From NCBI GenBank assembly GCA_902771155.1, contig CACXVS010000008.1:1-62456 (forward strand): DNA of 62,456 nt, written 5' to 3'. This DNA is from an uncultured Prevotellaceae bacterium. GTDB taxonomy: Bacteria; Bacteroidota; Bacteroidia; Bacteroidales; Bacteroidaceae. A model generated the notes under the pieces. That model was not told where the DNA came from, did not search any database, and was given only the letters and a program-made list of their open reading frames with translations. Below are positions 31,438-41,280 of the stretch, one piece after another. The translations under genes and the position numbers were made by a program. How positions within the stretch are numbered: position 1 is the first letter of the stretch; each line of letters starts with the position of its first letter.

Positions 31438-32337
31438 ATGGAACGAAGCAAGGAGATTTATAAGGTGACGCTTGTGGGAGGAGCAGTGAATGTCATTCTG
31501 CTACTCTTCAAGTTCGTAGCTGGCATTGTGGGCCATAGTGCCGCAATGGTAGCTGATGCAGTGCACTCCCTGTCGGACTTCGTTACTGACGTGATCGTAC
31601 TCGTGTTCGTACGTATCAGCACTAAGCCCAAGGACAAGAGTCATGACTATGGTCATGGCAAGTATGAAACGCTGGCAATGACCATCATCGGTATGGCACT
31701 CCTAGCCGTAGCGGTAGGCATCGTATATAGTGGTCTTACGAAAACCATTGCCTGGGTAAACGGTGAACAACTCGAGGCACCTGGTATGCTGGCCTTGTGG
31801 GCAGCATTATTGTCGGTAGTGCTGAAGGAGGGCGTCTATCGCTATTCGATGGTCAAGGCGCGCCAACTCAGTTCACAGGCTGTGGAGGCTAACGCCTGGC
31901 ATCATCGCAGCGATGCCCTGTCGTCGATAGGAACAGCCATCGGTATTGGTGGCGCCATCTTCTTAGGCCAGCGTTGGACGGTGCTCGACCCTATCGCCTC
32001 GGTCATCGTGGGCGCCTTTATCGTAAAGGTATCGTTCGACCTCCTGCGCAATGGCATTGGCGACCTGACGGAGCAGTCCCTACCCGACTCGGTGGAAGAC
32101 GAGATCCTGAGTCTGGTGGCTTCGCTGCCAGGAGTGGTGGAGCCCCACGACCTTCGTACCCGTCGTATAGGTAACCACTATGCCATCGAGCTCCACATCC
32201 TGATGGATGGCAACATCACCCTGAGCAAAGCCCACGATAAGGCGTCGGAGGTGGAAGAGCTGTTACGCCAGCACTATGGTGAGGAAACCCACGTGGCCGT
32301 ACATGTAGAACCCACTCAAATAAGAGAACAGAGATGA
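31438..32337 (+). CDS. Cation diffusion facilitator (divalent metal efflux)
   Basis: 299 residues. Six membrane helices with the CDF metal site: AMVADAVHSLSDFVTD (HxxxD) in TM2 and AWHHRSDALSSIGT (HxxxD) in TM5, then a cytoplasmic C-terminal domain with SLPGVVEPHDLRTRRIGNHYAIELHILMDGN. Exports Zn, Fe, Mn or similar ions in exchange for protons. The ATG at 31438 is used because the longer frame includes the promoter box. The stop overlaps mnmA by 4 bases (ATGA). Confidence 0.93.
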   Translation: MERSKEIYKVTLVGGAVNVILLLFKFVAGIVGHSAAMVADAVHSLSDFVTDVIVLVFVRISTKPKDKSHDYGHGKYETLAMTIIGMALLAVAVGIVYSGLTKTIAWVNGEQLEAPGMLALWAALLSVVLKEGVYRYSMVKARQLSSQAVEANAWHHRSDALSSIGTAIGIGGAIFLGQRWTVLDPIASVIVGAFIVKVSFDLLRNGIGDLTEQSLPDSVEDEILSLVASLPGVVEPHDLRTRRIGNHYAIELHILMDGNITLSKAHDKASEVEELLRQHYGEETHVAVHVEPTQIREQR

Positions 32338-33413
32338 ACCTGAACGAGATAGAGAATAAACGTATAGCCGTACTGCTTTCGGGCGGTGTGGATAGCAGTG
32401 TGGTGGTCTATGAGTTTGCCCGACTCGGCCTCCATCCGGATTGTTTCTACATTAAGATAGGTCCAGAGAAGGAAGAGGAATGGGACTGTTCTTCTGAGGA
32501 GGATCTGGAGATGGCCACAGCTGTGGCCCATAAGTATGGCTGTAAGTTAGAGGTTATCGATTGCCATCAGGAGTATTGGAACCAGGTGACACAATATACG
32601 ATGGACAAGGTGCGTGCAGGCATGACCCCTAATCCTGACGTGATGTGCAACCGTCTGATCAAGTTTGGTGCCTTCGACGAGAAACGGGGCCATGACTACG
32701 ACCTTATTGCCACAGGTCACTATGCCATGACGGAGATCGACACTGAGGGGAGGAAATGGCTCTGTACCAGTCCTGACCCAGTGAAGGACCAGACGGATTT
32801 CCTGGCTCAGATCTACGATTGGCAACTGAAGAAGGCTCTCTTCCCCATAGGTCATTACGTAAAGGACGAGGTGCGCCAAATAGCTGAGCGTGAGCACCTG
32901 GTGAATGCCAAGCGCAAGGACTCGCAGGGCATCTGTTTCCTGGGTAAGATCAACTACAACGACTATATCCGTCGCTATCTGGGCGAACAGCCTGGCGACG
33001 TCATCGAACTCGAAACGGGCAAACGAATTGGAGAGCACAAGGGTTTGTGGTTCCATACCATTGGTCAGCGCAAGGGCATGGGCTTTAGTGGTGGACCATG
33101 GTTTGTAGTGAAGAAAGATGTAGAGAGGAATATCCTCTACGTCTCGCATGGCTACGACCCAGAGACAGCCTATCAGCAAGATTTCCCCGTGAGAGACTTC
33201 CATTTCCTCACTCAGGAAATCAAGCCAACTAACGTGACCTTCAAGATACGCCACACTCCAGAATACCATCCTGCCACACTGGAATGGACAAACGATGGTA
33301 AGTTTGTCGTCCATTCAAGCGAGAGGATCCATGGGGTGGCCCCTGGTCAGTTCTGCGTAGTCTATGACCAGAACCACCATCGCTGCCTTGGGTCAGGCGA
33401 GATCACCGTATAG
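32334..33413 (+). CDS. mnmA: tRNA-specific 2-thiouridylase MnmA
   Basis: 359 residues. PP-loop LLSGGVDSSV for ATP; the two catalytic cysteines are in MTPNPDVMCNRLIKFG and KDSQGICFLG; the C-terminal beta-barrel includes GLWFHTIGQRKGMGFSGGPWFV. Adds sulfur at U34 of tRNA-Lys, -Glu and -Gln. Translationally coupled to the cation efflux gene. Ends 2 bases before the convergent CotH gene. Confidence 0.96.
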   Translation: MNLNEIENKRIAVLLSGGVDSSVVVYEFARLGLHPDCFYIKIGPEKEEEWDCSSEEDLEMATAVAHKYGCKLEVIDCHQEYWNQVTQYTMDKVRAGMTPNPDVMCNRLIKFGAFDEKRGHDYDLIATGHYAMTEIDTEGRKWLCTSPDPVKDQTDFLAQIYDWQLKKALFPIGHYVKDEVRQIAEREHLVNAKRKDSQGICFLGKINYNDYIRRYLGEQPGDVIELETGKRIGEHKGLWFHTIGQRKGMGFSGGPWFVVKKDVERNILYVSHGYDPETAYQQDFPVRDFHFLTQEIKPTNVTFKIRHTPEYHPATLEWTNDGKFVVHSSERIHGVAPGQFCVVYDQNHHRCLGSGEITV

Positions 33414-33415
33414 AC

Positions 33416-35050
33416 TTACATGTTGGAGAACTCACGGTTGAGCCAGTCCATACGGGTGCCAAGCCACTCCTTGAGATATTCTATCTCGTTGAAATAGGAG
33501 CCCCAGATATCACGGTTGCGCTCTGTGTACTTATAGAAGGTCTGCCACTTGTTATTATTCTCCACAGCAGAATATTTCAGATAGTTGGCATCGGCATTGA
33601 TCTCTGACATGATGGCCGATTTCCTGGAATAGAAATACTGCCATCGATCCTTTACCAACTGCACGAAATAAGGATCCTCAAAAAGACGGTGTATCCAAAC
33701 CTGGTTCTTGATCTGGAAACCCTCAGGACTGCTATCACAGCCATCGCTGGCATCTGCATTACCAAAGGCGATGTCGTAATCCCAAAGCGGACCCATGAAG
33801 ATCTTCCCACCTGGAATCCACGTCATAAAGGTGCTCGACCACCGGATGGCATCCCAACTCTTGGCAATCTCGTTGATGATATACCAATCAACCATCGACG
33901 TGGCGTCGAAATACTTCTGCCACCCAGTCTCCGGGTCTTTGAAGTTGCCACTATACAAGACAACCTCAGCCTCGTTCACGAAGTTCTTGACCAACGTATA
34001 GTTTTCGTCATACCAACTGACCTTAGGTTCCTTGATATTGATGGGTTGAGGCAGGACCTGTGAGCTGAAATAACGGGAATCTGATTCGCCTGAGGCATAA
34101 GCATCAATCTCAAGCAGGAAACCCTCGTTGCCAATATCGACACGCTGTTTGGACACACCAACTTTCTCGATGAGCTGGTAGGTTCCATTATACCTTCCAT
34201 TGAGCCAAACCTCTATAAAATGAGAATGAGGCGACCAGGCAAGTTTACTCATGTCGCCCAGATTGTAAGCCAACTTATTACGGATCATTGTCTTGTCCAT
34301 ATAGTTGGCAAGCAGCGCCCACGACTTACCCTTAGGCATGTCGAGAAGACTCTCTTTCTTGTCAAACATGATCTTTAGGGGTTTCTTAGGAAGCACCCAA
34401 GTAGAATTTCCCCTACCCTTGATCTGCATGTCGTACTCTATCGCATCGTTGGAACGGGTAACCACATCCTTCCTGATTGTCATATGGGCCTTCAGGTATT
34501 GATCCTTTGATTCAATCTTCTGGCGCCCTTCGGTCTCTATCCAACAAACAGGCAGACCAGTATAGGCATGGATGAGCACACGATAGGTCTTGGCATCCTG
34601 ACCTTCTCCGACTTGTAATGTTACCGGTTCGCTGAAATCAATGACGGTGACGTCACTTGTAACCTGACTACCATTGAGACTGACATCTCCGACACTCGTA
34701 AAATGAGGTATCAGATGCTTGTCACTGGTGAGATGGGGTATCCACCCCTCAATCAGACTATCGCCAATGATCTCGCAAGAGACATTGCTGACAAGTATCT
34801 CTGGATTCTGGGAAGCCAGCAACTGGAACTCAACCATTCGGGTATCGGAATCCGTCAGATAAACGGTATCCGTATCATATATCGTAGTACGCTCATAAAC
34901 CGTATCCCTCACGATGACCGTATCGGGCTTCATCGGTTTATCAGGCCCTACAGGGATTTCAGGTTCCACCACATCATCACTCGTGGAACATGAAAGAATC
35001 ATGCCAAAGAGGGCCAGAGTGATCGAGAGACCAAATACAAACCTTTTCAT
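33416..35050 (-). CDS. CotH-family lipoprotein (protein-kinase-like)
   Basis: 544 residues. Lipoprotein signal (FGMILSCSTSDD) and a Pro/Asp/Thr-rich stalk with repeated TVYxxDTVY motifs. The CotH domain has MQIKGRGNSTWVLPKKPLKI, LDMPKGKSWALLANYMDKT, YNGTYQLIEKVGVSKQRVD and the metal/catalytic region IFMGPLWDYDIAFGN. Bacillus CotH phosphorylates spore-coat proteins; roles in Bacteroidetes are uncertain. It overlaps glf by 4 bases and is the last gene of the glycan operon, suggesting a surface-exposed partner of that pathway. Confidence 0.88.
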   Translation of the reverse strand: MKRFVFGLSITLALFGMILSCSTSDDVVEPEIPVGPDKPMKPDTVIVRDTVYERTTIYDTDTVYLTDSDTRMVEFQLLASQNPEILVSNVSCEIIGDSLIEGWIPHLTSDKHLIPHFTSVGDVSLNGSQVTSDVTVIDFSEPVTLQVGEGQDAKTYRVLIHAYTGLPVCWIETEGRQKIESKDQYLKAHMTIRKDVVTRSNDAIEYDMQIKGRGNSTWVLPKKPLKIMFDKKESLLDMPKGKSWALLANYMDKTMIRNKLAYNLGDMSKLAWSPHSHFIEVWLNGRYNGTYQLIEKVGVSKQRVDIGNEGFLLEIDAYASGESDSRYFSSQVLPQPINIKEPKVSWYDENYTLVKNFVNEAEVVLYSGNFKDPETGWQKYFDATSMVDWYIINEIAKSWDAIRWSSTFMTWIPGGKIFMGPLWDYDIAFGNADASDGCDSSPEGFQIKNQVWIHRLFEDPYFVQLVKDRWQYFYSRKSAIMSEINADANYLKYSAVENNNKWQTFYKYTERNRDIWGSYFNEIEYLKEWLGTRMDWLNREFSNM

Positions 35051-36180
35051 ATATCCTCCAACATTAAAACCTTCTCAACAATGGGCGCCATGTCGTAATA
35101 CTTATATTCTGCCAGACGCCCTCCGAAATGTACGTTCCGCTCTTGAGATGCCAACGTATGGTACTGCTCTGCAAGGGCATTGTTACGGGCATCATTCACC
35201 GTATAGTAGGGCTCCATACCCTCCTGATACTCCATAGAGAATTCACGACTGATCACCGTCTTGGGACAACGATAGACCTCATCGCCAAACATCTCGAAAT
35301 GCTTGTGCTCGATGATACGCGTGTAAGGCACCTCGCGCTCTGTAAAGTTCATCACGGCATTTCCCTGGAAATTGGGCATGTCGAGCACCTCCTGCTCAAA
35401 CCTGACAGTGCGCCAGTCCAACTTTCCGAACCTATAGTCGAAATAGGCATCGAGGGCACCTGTATATATTATCTTATCGGCAATCGACTCCCAATGGGAA
35501 CGCTGCTCAAAGAAATCGGTATCCACCAACGTCTCAACGCCCTGAAGAAGCCCTTCGATGAGTTGGTTATACCCTCCAATGGGTATGCCCTGATAGTGGT
35601 CGTTGAAATAGTTGTTGTCATAGACAAAACGTACGGGCAGGCGCTTGATGATAAACGCAGGAAGATCGGTACACCGACGTCCCCATTGCTTCTCAGTATA
35701 GCCTTTGATGAGCGTTTCATAGATATCACGTCCTATCAGCACGAGGGCCTGTTCCTCGAGGTTGCGAGGCTCAGAGACACCTGCCGCCTTCATGGCTGCT
35801 ACAGCCTCAGCCTTCTGCTCTTCTATCTTCTGACGCGCCTCTTCAGGGGTAACCACACCCCACATCTGGTAAAACGTATTCATGTTGAAGGGCAAGTTAT
35901 ACTGTCTGCCCTTGTAATGCGCTATCGGAGAGTTGGTATAGCGATTGAATGGCACGATGGCATTGACGAAATCCCACACCTCCTTATTATTCGTGTGGAA
36001 GATATGGGCCCCATATTTATGGACATGGATGCCCTCGACGGTTTCACAATAGACATTGCCACCCAGATGAGGACGCTTGTCAATAACCAGACAGCGCTTG
36101 CCCCTCTGACGAGCGATATGGGCGAACGTACAACCATACAAGCCTGCCCCAACTATCAGATAATCGTATTCCTTTATCAT
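35047..36180 (-). CDS. glf: UDP-galactopyranose mutase
   Basis: 377 residues, standard size. N-terminal FAD-binding motif YLIVGAGLYGCTFAHIA; then HLGGNVYCE, HKYGAHIFHTNNKEVWDFV, NLPFNMNTFYQMWG, and RVPYTRIIEHKHFE-like substrate region (EVPYTRIIEHKHFEMFG). Converts UDP-galactopyranose to UDP-galactofuranose for surface glycans. Four-base overlaps on both sides show a tightly coupled operon. Confidence 0.96.
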   Translation of the reverse strand: MIKEYDYLIVGAGLYGCTFAHIARQRGKRCLVIDKRPHLGGNVYCETVEGIHVHKYGAHIFHTNNKEVWDFVNAIVPFNRYTNSPIAHYKGRQYNLPFNMNTFYQMWGVVTPEEARQKIEEQKAEAVAAMKAAGVSEPRNLEEQALVLIGRDIYETLIKGYTEKQWGRRCTDLPAFIIKRLPVRFVYDNNYFNDHYQGIPIGGYNQLIEGLLQGVETLVDTDFFEQRSHWESIADKIIYTGALDAYFDYRFGKLDWRTVRFEQEVLDMPNFQGNAVMNFTEREVPYTRIIEHKHFEMFGDEVYRCPKTVISREFSMEYQEGMEPYYTVNDARNNALAEQYHTLASQERNVHFGGRLAEYKYYDMAPIVEKVLMLEDI

Positions 36181-37634
36181 TCTTTCTCCTTATTAGCTTT
36201 ATAGAAATACAAGCGACGACCGCCCTCTTTGCCTGCAATATCATGGAGGGTATATTGACGAGTCACCTTCACACTATCCAACGACATAGGCACTGTCTCC
36301 TGTAGGGGGGTGTCCGTCATAATCCAGACGGGGGCTATCCGTTCAAATCTTTCAGACTCCGACTTGAGGAGTCGCTCTGAGATGAGCATCTGGAAGGGGA
36401 GCATCACGCGATTGGCCTGAGTCAGCCCATTCCTCTGTAATACAGCCAGGCCATCGAAACTGGCGACATTCCATATCTGTTTTTGTTCCTCGCCAGGCAT
36501 CTTCTGGATGATGGCATCTGCATCAGCATAGAAAGGCTGATCCTGGGGGAATGCCGTGATGACCAGACTGAGTTTATAAAGTACGCCTATGAAGAACATC
36601 AGAAACACAAGGGCTTTTTGCCATTTGTTGAGTTCATTATACACAATAGCCGTAGCCACCACTGTCAGGGGAGCGAGAATGATAAAATAATTGCCCCATC
36701 CTTTGCTCCCTATGGCCACAAAAGAGCCTATATAACACAATATGACCAGAGGAGTCAGTACAGAGCTTCGTTTCTTGAGCCAGAGGAATGACAGAATCAC
36801 CAAAGTAGTGAGGCCATAATACAGGAAGACTCTCTTCCTGTCAAGTGCCACTGCCGTGGGATAACTCATGTATTCGAAATTGAACGTAAAGGTACCATAG
36901 ATCATCTCCCTGATACCCTCATAGCCATATAATACCCCTATCACCAAACTGCATGAAACTATCACCACGGCCCAGCCTATGAAAGCCACGACCAAAGACC
37001 TGAACAGTTGGGCAGGTGTCACTACCGACTTCTTGTAAAGATGATAGAGTACATAGAACAAGACAGCACAACAGATAGCAGCCATATTGTTGATGCGCAG
37101 GAAGGTGACGACACCCATGGAGAGGCCAACGAAGAAAAACTCCTTGGAGGAAATCTCCCTGTCTTCCACAAAATGCCTGACGAACACATAGAGGCTGTAG
37201 CTGATGGGGAGCAAGCTCCACTCTTCGGAAAGATTGCCATCAGAAAGGACAATCATATACAGGAACAAGCCCATAACTACAGGCCAAATCACACCTTTGG
37301 ATTTGACTAGCAATGACGAGATAAGCCACCATACATATGTAACAATAGCCATATATAGACAGAAAAACAGGAACAGTCCCCATCTCCCAGGTACCAGCCA
37401 TTGGCAGAAGGCATTGATAAAATAAATGATGACACCCTTGTGGTCGAACAAGTCGAGATACAACACCTTATCTTGAAGCATGGCCAGACCCATTTGGCGG
37501 AATACGAGCGAGTCGCACCCTTCGTAAGCGCCCAATGGTGAGATGGGAATGGCCATCAGCAACTGATAGCCTATGGTGATAAGGAGTATCATCAGGAAGA
37601 CACCACACTTGTTTTTCATGGTAGCACTGCTCAT
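36177..37634 (-). CDS. Polytopic GT-C-like membrane glycosyltransferase
   Basis: 485 residues with about ten hydrophobic helices. The first periplasmic loop has EGCDSLVFRQMGLAMLQDKVLYLDLFDHKGVIIYFINAF, resembling the acidic catalytic loop of ArnT/PMT-like GT39-type enzymes (D and DHKG residues). Probably transfers a sugar from a polyprenyl-phosphate donor. The C-terminal 130 residues form a soluble domain. Four-base overlaps with the GT2 and glf genes. Confidence 0.72.
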   Translation of the reverse strand: MSSATMKNKCGVFLMILLITIGYQLLMAIPISPLGAYEGCDSLVFRQMGLAMLQDKVLYLDLFDHKGVIIYFINAFCQWLVPGRWGLFLFFCLYMAIVTYVWWLISSLLVKSKGVIWPVVMGLFLYMIVLSDGNLSEEWSLLPISYSLYVFVRHFVEDREISSKEFFFVGLSMGVVTFLRINNMAAICCAVLFYVLYHLYKKSVVTPAQLFRSLVVAFIGWAVVIVSCSLVIGVLYGYEGIREMIYGTFTFNFEYMSYPTAVALDRKRVFLYYGLTTLVILSFLWLKKRSSVLTPLVILCYIGSFVAIGSKGWGNYFIILAPLTVVATAIVYNELNKWQKALVFLMFFIGVLYKLSLVITAFPQDQPFYADADAIIQKMPGEEQKQIWNVASFDGLAVLQRNGLTQANRVMLPFQMLISERLLKSESERFERIAPVWIMTDTPLQETVPMSLDSVKVTRQYTLHDIAGKEGGRRLYFYKANKEKE

Positions 37635-38356
37635 GGTCGATTATCCTTAAGATTGTGGTTGATCGTCACGAAATCGCCCAAGGCTTTCCACCCAATCTTC
37701 ATGATACGCTTCATGTTGATGGAATTGACCCCTCCTTGTCGAGGTCGGAAGGTGATCGGATACCACCCCATCCTATAATTCCACTTCTTAGCGATGGCCG
37801 AGATGGCCACATTGCAAAGGAAATAATCATGGGGAATTACATCCATAATGGCCTGCAACTTATCTGCACGCATAAGACGGAACGGGGTATTGGCATCCGT
37901 AACCCATTCGTGGAAAATCAGCCATACGATGAATCGTAATGTCTTACTGACAAAAACCCTACTGAGCCCATCCTGACGACCTCGACGAACACCTATCTGG
38001 ATGTCGTATTGCGCACGGTTCTCCCACATCTGCCAGAATTCGTCAGGACAGGTCTGCCCATCGCTATCTGTCTGGAACACGTAATGGGCACCCTGAGAGA
38101 TGGCGTAGCGATACAGATAAAGCACAGTAGCACCATGGCCGCTATTGGGCTTGTCGAGTGGCAAGAGTAACGGATACTTCGCTTTCAGACCCTGCATAAT
38201 GGTGAAGGTTTCATCCTTACTACCATCATTGGCAATCACCAAACAGGCCTCGCTCTCAGAAGAGAGCTTCTCTACGACAGGATACCACTGTCTGATGGTT
38301 TCTTCAATATTCTTCGCCTCGTTATAGGCTGGCATCACCAGATACACCTTCTCCAT
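37631..38356 (-). CDS. GT2-family glycosyltransferase
   Basis: 241 residues of a GT-A fold. LVMPAYNEAKNIEETI at the start, IANDGSKDET, QTDSDGQTCPDEF (DxD) and TPFRLMRADKL. Similar to dolichyl-/undecaprenyl-phosphate sugar synthases, which would provide the lipid-linked donor for the following GT-C enzyme. It overlaps the GtrA gene by 35 bases. Confidence 0.88.
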   Translation of the reverse strand: MEKVYLVMPAYNEAKNIEETIRQWYPVVEKLSSESEACLVIANDGSKDETFTIMQGLKAKYPLLLPLDKPNSGHGATVLYLYRYAISQGAHYVFQTDSDGQTCPDEFWQMWENRAQYDIQIGVRRGRQDGLSRVFVSKTLRFIVWLIFHEWVTDANTPFRLMRADKLQAIMDVIPHDYFLCNVAISAIAKKWNYRMGWYPITFRPRQGGVNSINMKRIMKIGWKALGDFVTINHNLKDNRP

Positions 38357-38762
38357 GCTTGACGGGTTTAAAAGTAAGATATTTGTTAACCAGGAACTGG
38401 AAGAAAACTACCAATACAATCGACAACAGTTTCGAGACAATCTTGTTCATCTCAAAATAATTGATACAGGTATAGAGAATCAGATTACTCATCATCAGTC
38501 CACACAAACCAACGCAAAGGAAAATGCTGAAACGGCGCGTGGTATTGTCTTTGACCTTGAAATTGTAGTTGCGATTCAGCGTAAAACTGGTAGAGATTCC
38601 TGCCAACACACTGATACAATTGGCCAAAAGATATTGTACCCCCAGCACTTGAACCAATAAGGTATAAATGGCGAAATCCAAACCAGAGGAAAATGAACCA
38701 ATGATACCATATAGAATCAAGTGGTGGGACTTATGATACAACGTCTTGATGAGCTCCAACAT
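38322..38762 (-). CDS. GtrA-family membrane protein (flippase-like)
   Basis: 146 residues, four membrane helices with the GtrA signature: LILYGIIGSFSSGLDFAIYTLLVQ, CISVLAGISTSFTLNRNYNFK, and QFLVNKYLTF at the end. Thought to help move polyprenyl-phosphate-linked sugars across the membrane. First gene of the five-gene glycan operon. Confidence 0.88.
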   Translation of the reverse strand: MLELIKTLYHKSHHLILYGIIGSFSSGLDFAIYTLLVQVLGVQYLLANCISVLAGISTSFTLNRNYNFKVKDNTTRRFSIFLCVGLCGLMMSNLILYTCINYFEMNKIVSKLLSIVLVVFFQFLVNKYLTFKPVKHGEGVSGDASL

Positions 38763-38831
38763 GTCAGATTGCTATTTTTAATCTGCAAAGTTACAGCTTT
38801 TTTCTTAAATAACGAAAAAATTACCTAAAAA

Positions 38832-41267
38832 TCATAGATTTTTCTTCGGATAGAGGGCATCCCACCATGTAGGATCGTCCTTAAGCCACTTTGCAAACCA
38901 TGCCATTTGGGTGGCAAGCCACTTCTCTTTCTTCGTGTAATCAAGGATATGATGGTTCTCCCCCTCTACCTCAACGAGGGCCACCTCTCGACCTAAAAGT
39001 TTCAAAGCAGTAAACATCTGAAGACTCTCAATAAGGGGAACGTTTGTATCGGCATTGCCATGAAGCAGTAACAAGGGGGTATGGATCTTGTCAGCATTGA
39101 AGAGCGGACTCTGATCGACATAAAGCTGGCGATGGCTCCAAGGATAGCTATTGGCCATCGCCACCTCACTATAGTTATAGCCCCAGTAACCCTCCCCCCA
39201 GTAACTAGTGTGGTTGGCGATACCTGCATGCGAGACCGCAGCAGCAAAGATATCAGTCTGCGTCTGAAGATATTGCGTCATAAATCCACCATAGGAAGCG
39301 CCCATACACCCAATCTTTTTGGAATTAATGAAAGGATGCTCTTCACATATTTTCTTCGTACCTTCGATAATATCCTCTGCAGGTCCTCTTCCGGCCGTAT
39401 TGACATGACGAGAAGCCCACTCCTGTCCAAAGCCCGTAGCACCACTGGGCTCCAGGATGTAAGCCACATAACCCAGAGAGTTCCAATACTGAGGTGCATA
39501 AGGAGACTCGAAATAACGTGACACTGGCGAGCATCCACCATAATAATATACAATCATGGGGTATTGTTTCGATGCATCAAAATCCTTAGGCAGATAAAGA
39601 CGTCCATAGACGGTGTCACCTTTGGAATTAGTAAAGTTCCAATCTTCGCATGTACCGATCTCCGCATCGGCAAGTGCCGTCTTTCCATCGAACAAGGTCT
39701 TTTGTCTATTGGTTTTCAGATCGAACACATACGCAGAAGCAGGTTCCATCGTCTTATACGAGAGATAGGCGAGAACAGGCGCATGAGTGGCCATGTCATA
39801 ACGATAGGCGTAATCACCCTGAATGGGAAGTTTGGATATCTTTCCCGTTTTAGGATTAAGGGCAAACATATTGACATAATCGCGATCCTCAGCAGAGAAA
39901 TAAATCAGACCATCAGCCCACGACCAAACCACTCGCTCGATACTGGGATCGAAAGATTTCGTCAGTGGAGAAATCTTCTTCGTGACGATGTCGTAAAGGA
40001 ACAATTCATTCTCAGTCATACTTGGAGTGATCTCTGCAGGGAGCTGACATCCAATACGATTGAAAGCTTCTGGGGTTCCCATGAAAAGGATCTGACGACC
40101 ATCAGGCGAGAAACTACCAACGCCAAGGAAACCCTCACACTGGAAAATAGTGTCAGTCTTGAGGGTTTGAGCATCCATAAGATAACAATCGCCCACTTCC
40201 GTCGGACGCTTAGTCAAACGGGAGTATGAGGTACCAATAAGCAGGGTAGAGCCATCGGGAGAGATATCCTCCAGGTAAGTATTCTGGTGACCAAAGGTGA
40301 TACGCTGGGTGACACCTGTCGCAATATCGTATTTACTGAGATAGCTGCGCTTGCGCCAACCTGGTTGGCGATCGTCCATCTCTAACACTTCGAAGACATC
40401 CTGATCCTCCTTCGGTCCCTCCTCCTCTATTGAAATAATGATATAATCTTCAGTAGGAGCTATCGTATAATCGCCCTCAGGAATGTCAGAGACAAAAAGC
40501 GTACGAGTACCAGAGAGCGGATCTACCTTGTACAAATTAGTCTGTCCACTCTCCTTCTCTTCCTCTATCCATGCACAACTCTGGGGCATCCAAAGGGGAC
40601 TGCGCTCTGGTCGCATGAGAAGGCGCCCTGTCTTTACCTCACGCAGTTCGTATGTCCAACGACTATTCCCTCCACGCTCCGTTGTCTGATAGGACACACA
40701 TACTAATTGACCATCAGGTGAAAGGGATATACCTCGCACTCGTTTGCCATCAGTCAGGTCATGTACCATATAAGGATGACGCTTGTCAAGGGTATAGGAG
40801 ACTGCTTTGTTGGCATCGATATTCACATGAATGGAATCGGTATCTTTGGATTCAGCCAGGAATTTCACTGCAACGACATGATGTTCAGGAGCGAGTTTTA
40901 ATTCCTCACTAGCCTCAACACCATCGATATAGAGTTGATAATTCTTCGGTCCCTTGACAGTAATCTTACCTTTTAGATAATCAGAGTTGTTTATAAAAAA
41001 AGAAAGAAGACCAACACTGCGACTATTTTCCAATGAAGGAAGAACTGCACCTTCAAAAGTACCTGATGCAGGACTCGTCAGAGAAAGGGCTTTGAGTAAC
41101 GACTTATCGTCGAACTTCTTACCCAGCACATCGACAGAATCAAAGGCCGTAGGGGAAGTAACGGCATAAGGACCTGACAGGTTAAACGTCGTAATCTCAG
41201 TCTTTGTCTGGGCAATACCGGCCAGACTTCCTGCCAATAGCAGGCTCATAGTTAGCAATCTTTTCAT
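38832..41267 (-). CDS. Secreted S9-family prolyl oligopeptidase (DPP IV-like)
   Basis: 811 residues with signal peptide (MKRLLTMSLLLAGSLAGIAQ). Beta-propeller repeats with SPDGS/SPDGR turns come first. The C-terminal hydrolase has the nucleophile in IGCMGASYGGFMTQYL, Asp in LLHGNADTNVPLIES and His in VEGENHHILDY. Cleaves peptides in the periplasm, similar to dipeptidyl peptidases of asaccharolytic Bacteroidales. The start at 41267 is preferred because the 17 extra upstream residues are not signal-like. Confidence 0.93.
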   Translation of the reverse strand: MKRLLTMSLLLAGSLAGIAQTKTEITTFNLSGPYAVTSPTAFDSVDVLGKKFDDKSLLKALSLTSPASGTFEGAVLPSLENSRSVGLLSFFINNSDYLKGKITVKGPKNYQLYIDGVEASEELKLAPEHHVVAVKFLAESKDTDSIHVNIDANKAVSYTLDKRHPYMVHDLTDGKRVRGISLSPDGQLVCVSYQTTERGGNSRWTYELREVKTGRLLMRPERSPLWMPQSCAWIEEEKESGQTNLYKVDPLSGTRTLFVSDIPEGDYTIAPTEDYIIISIEEEGPKEDQDVFEVLEMDDRQPGWRKRSYLSKYDIATGVTQRITFGHQNTYLEDISPDGSTLLIGTSYSRLTKRPTEVGDCYLMDAQTLKTDTIFQCEGFLGVGSFSPDGRQILFMGTPEAFNRIGCQLPAEITPSMTENELFLYDIVTKKISPLTKSFDPSIERVVWSWADGLIYFSAEDRDYVNMFALNPKTGKISKLPIQGDYAYRYDMATHAPVLAYLSYKTMEPASAYVFDLKTNRQKTLFDGKTALADAEIGTCEDWNFTNSKGDTVYGRLYLPKDFDASKQYPMIVYYYGGCSPVSRYFESPYAPQYWNSLGYVAYILEPSGATGFGQEWASRHVNTAGRGPAEDIIEGTKKICEEHPFINSKKIGCMGASYGGFMTQYLQTQTDIFAAAVSHAGIANHTSYWGEGYWGYNYSEVAMANSYPWSHRQLYVDQSPLFNADKIHTPLLLLHGNADTNVPLIESLQMFTALKLLGREVALVEVEGENHHILDYTKKEKWLATQMAWFAKWLKDDPTWWDALYPKKNL

Positions 41268-41280
41268 ATGCAGAATAGAA

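Noticed and set aside
35128..36204. 358-residue plus-strand ORF
   Set aside because: Antisense shadow of glf.
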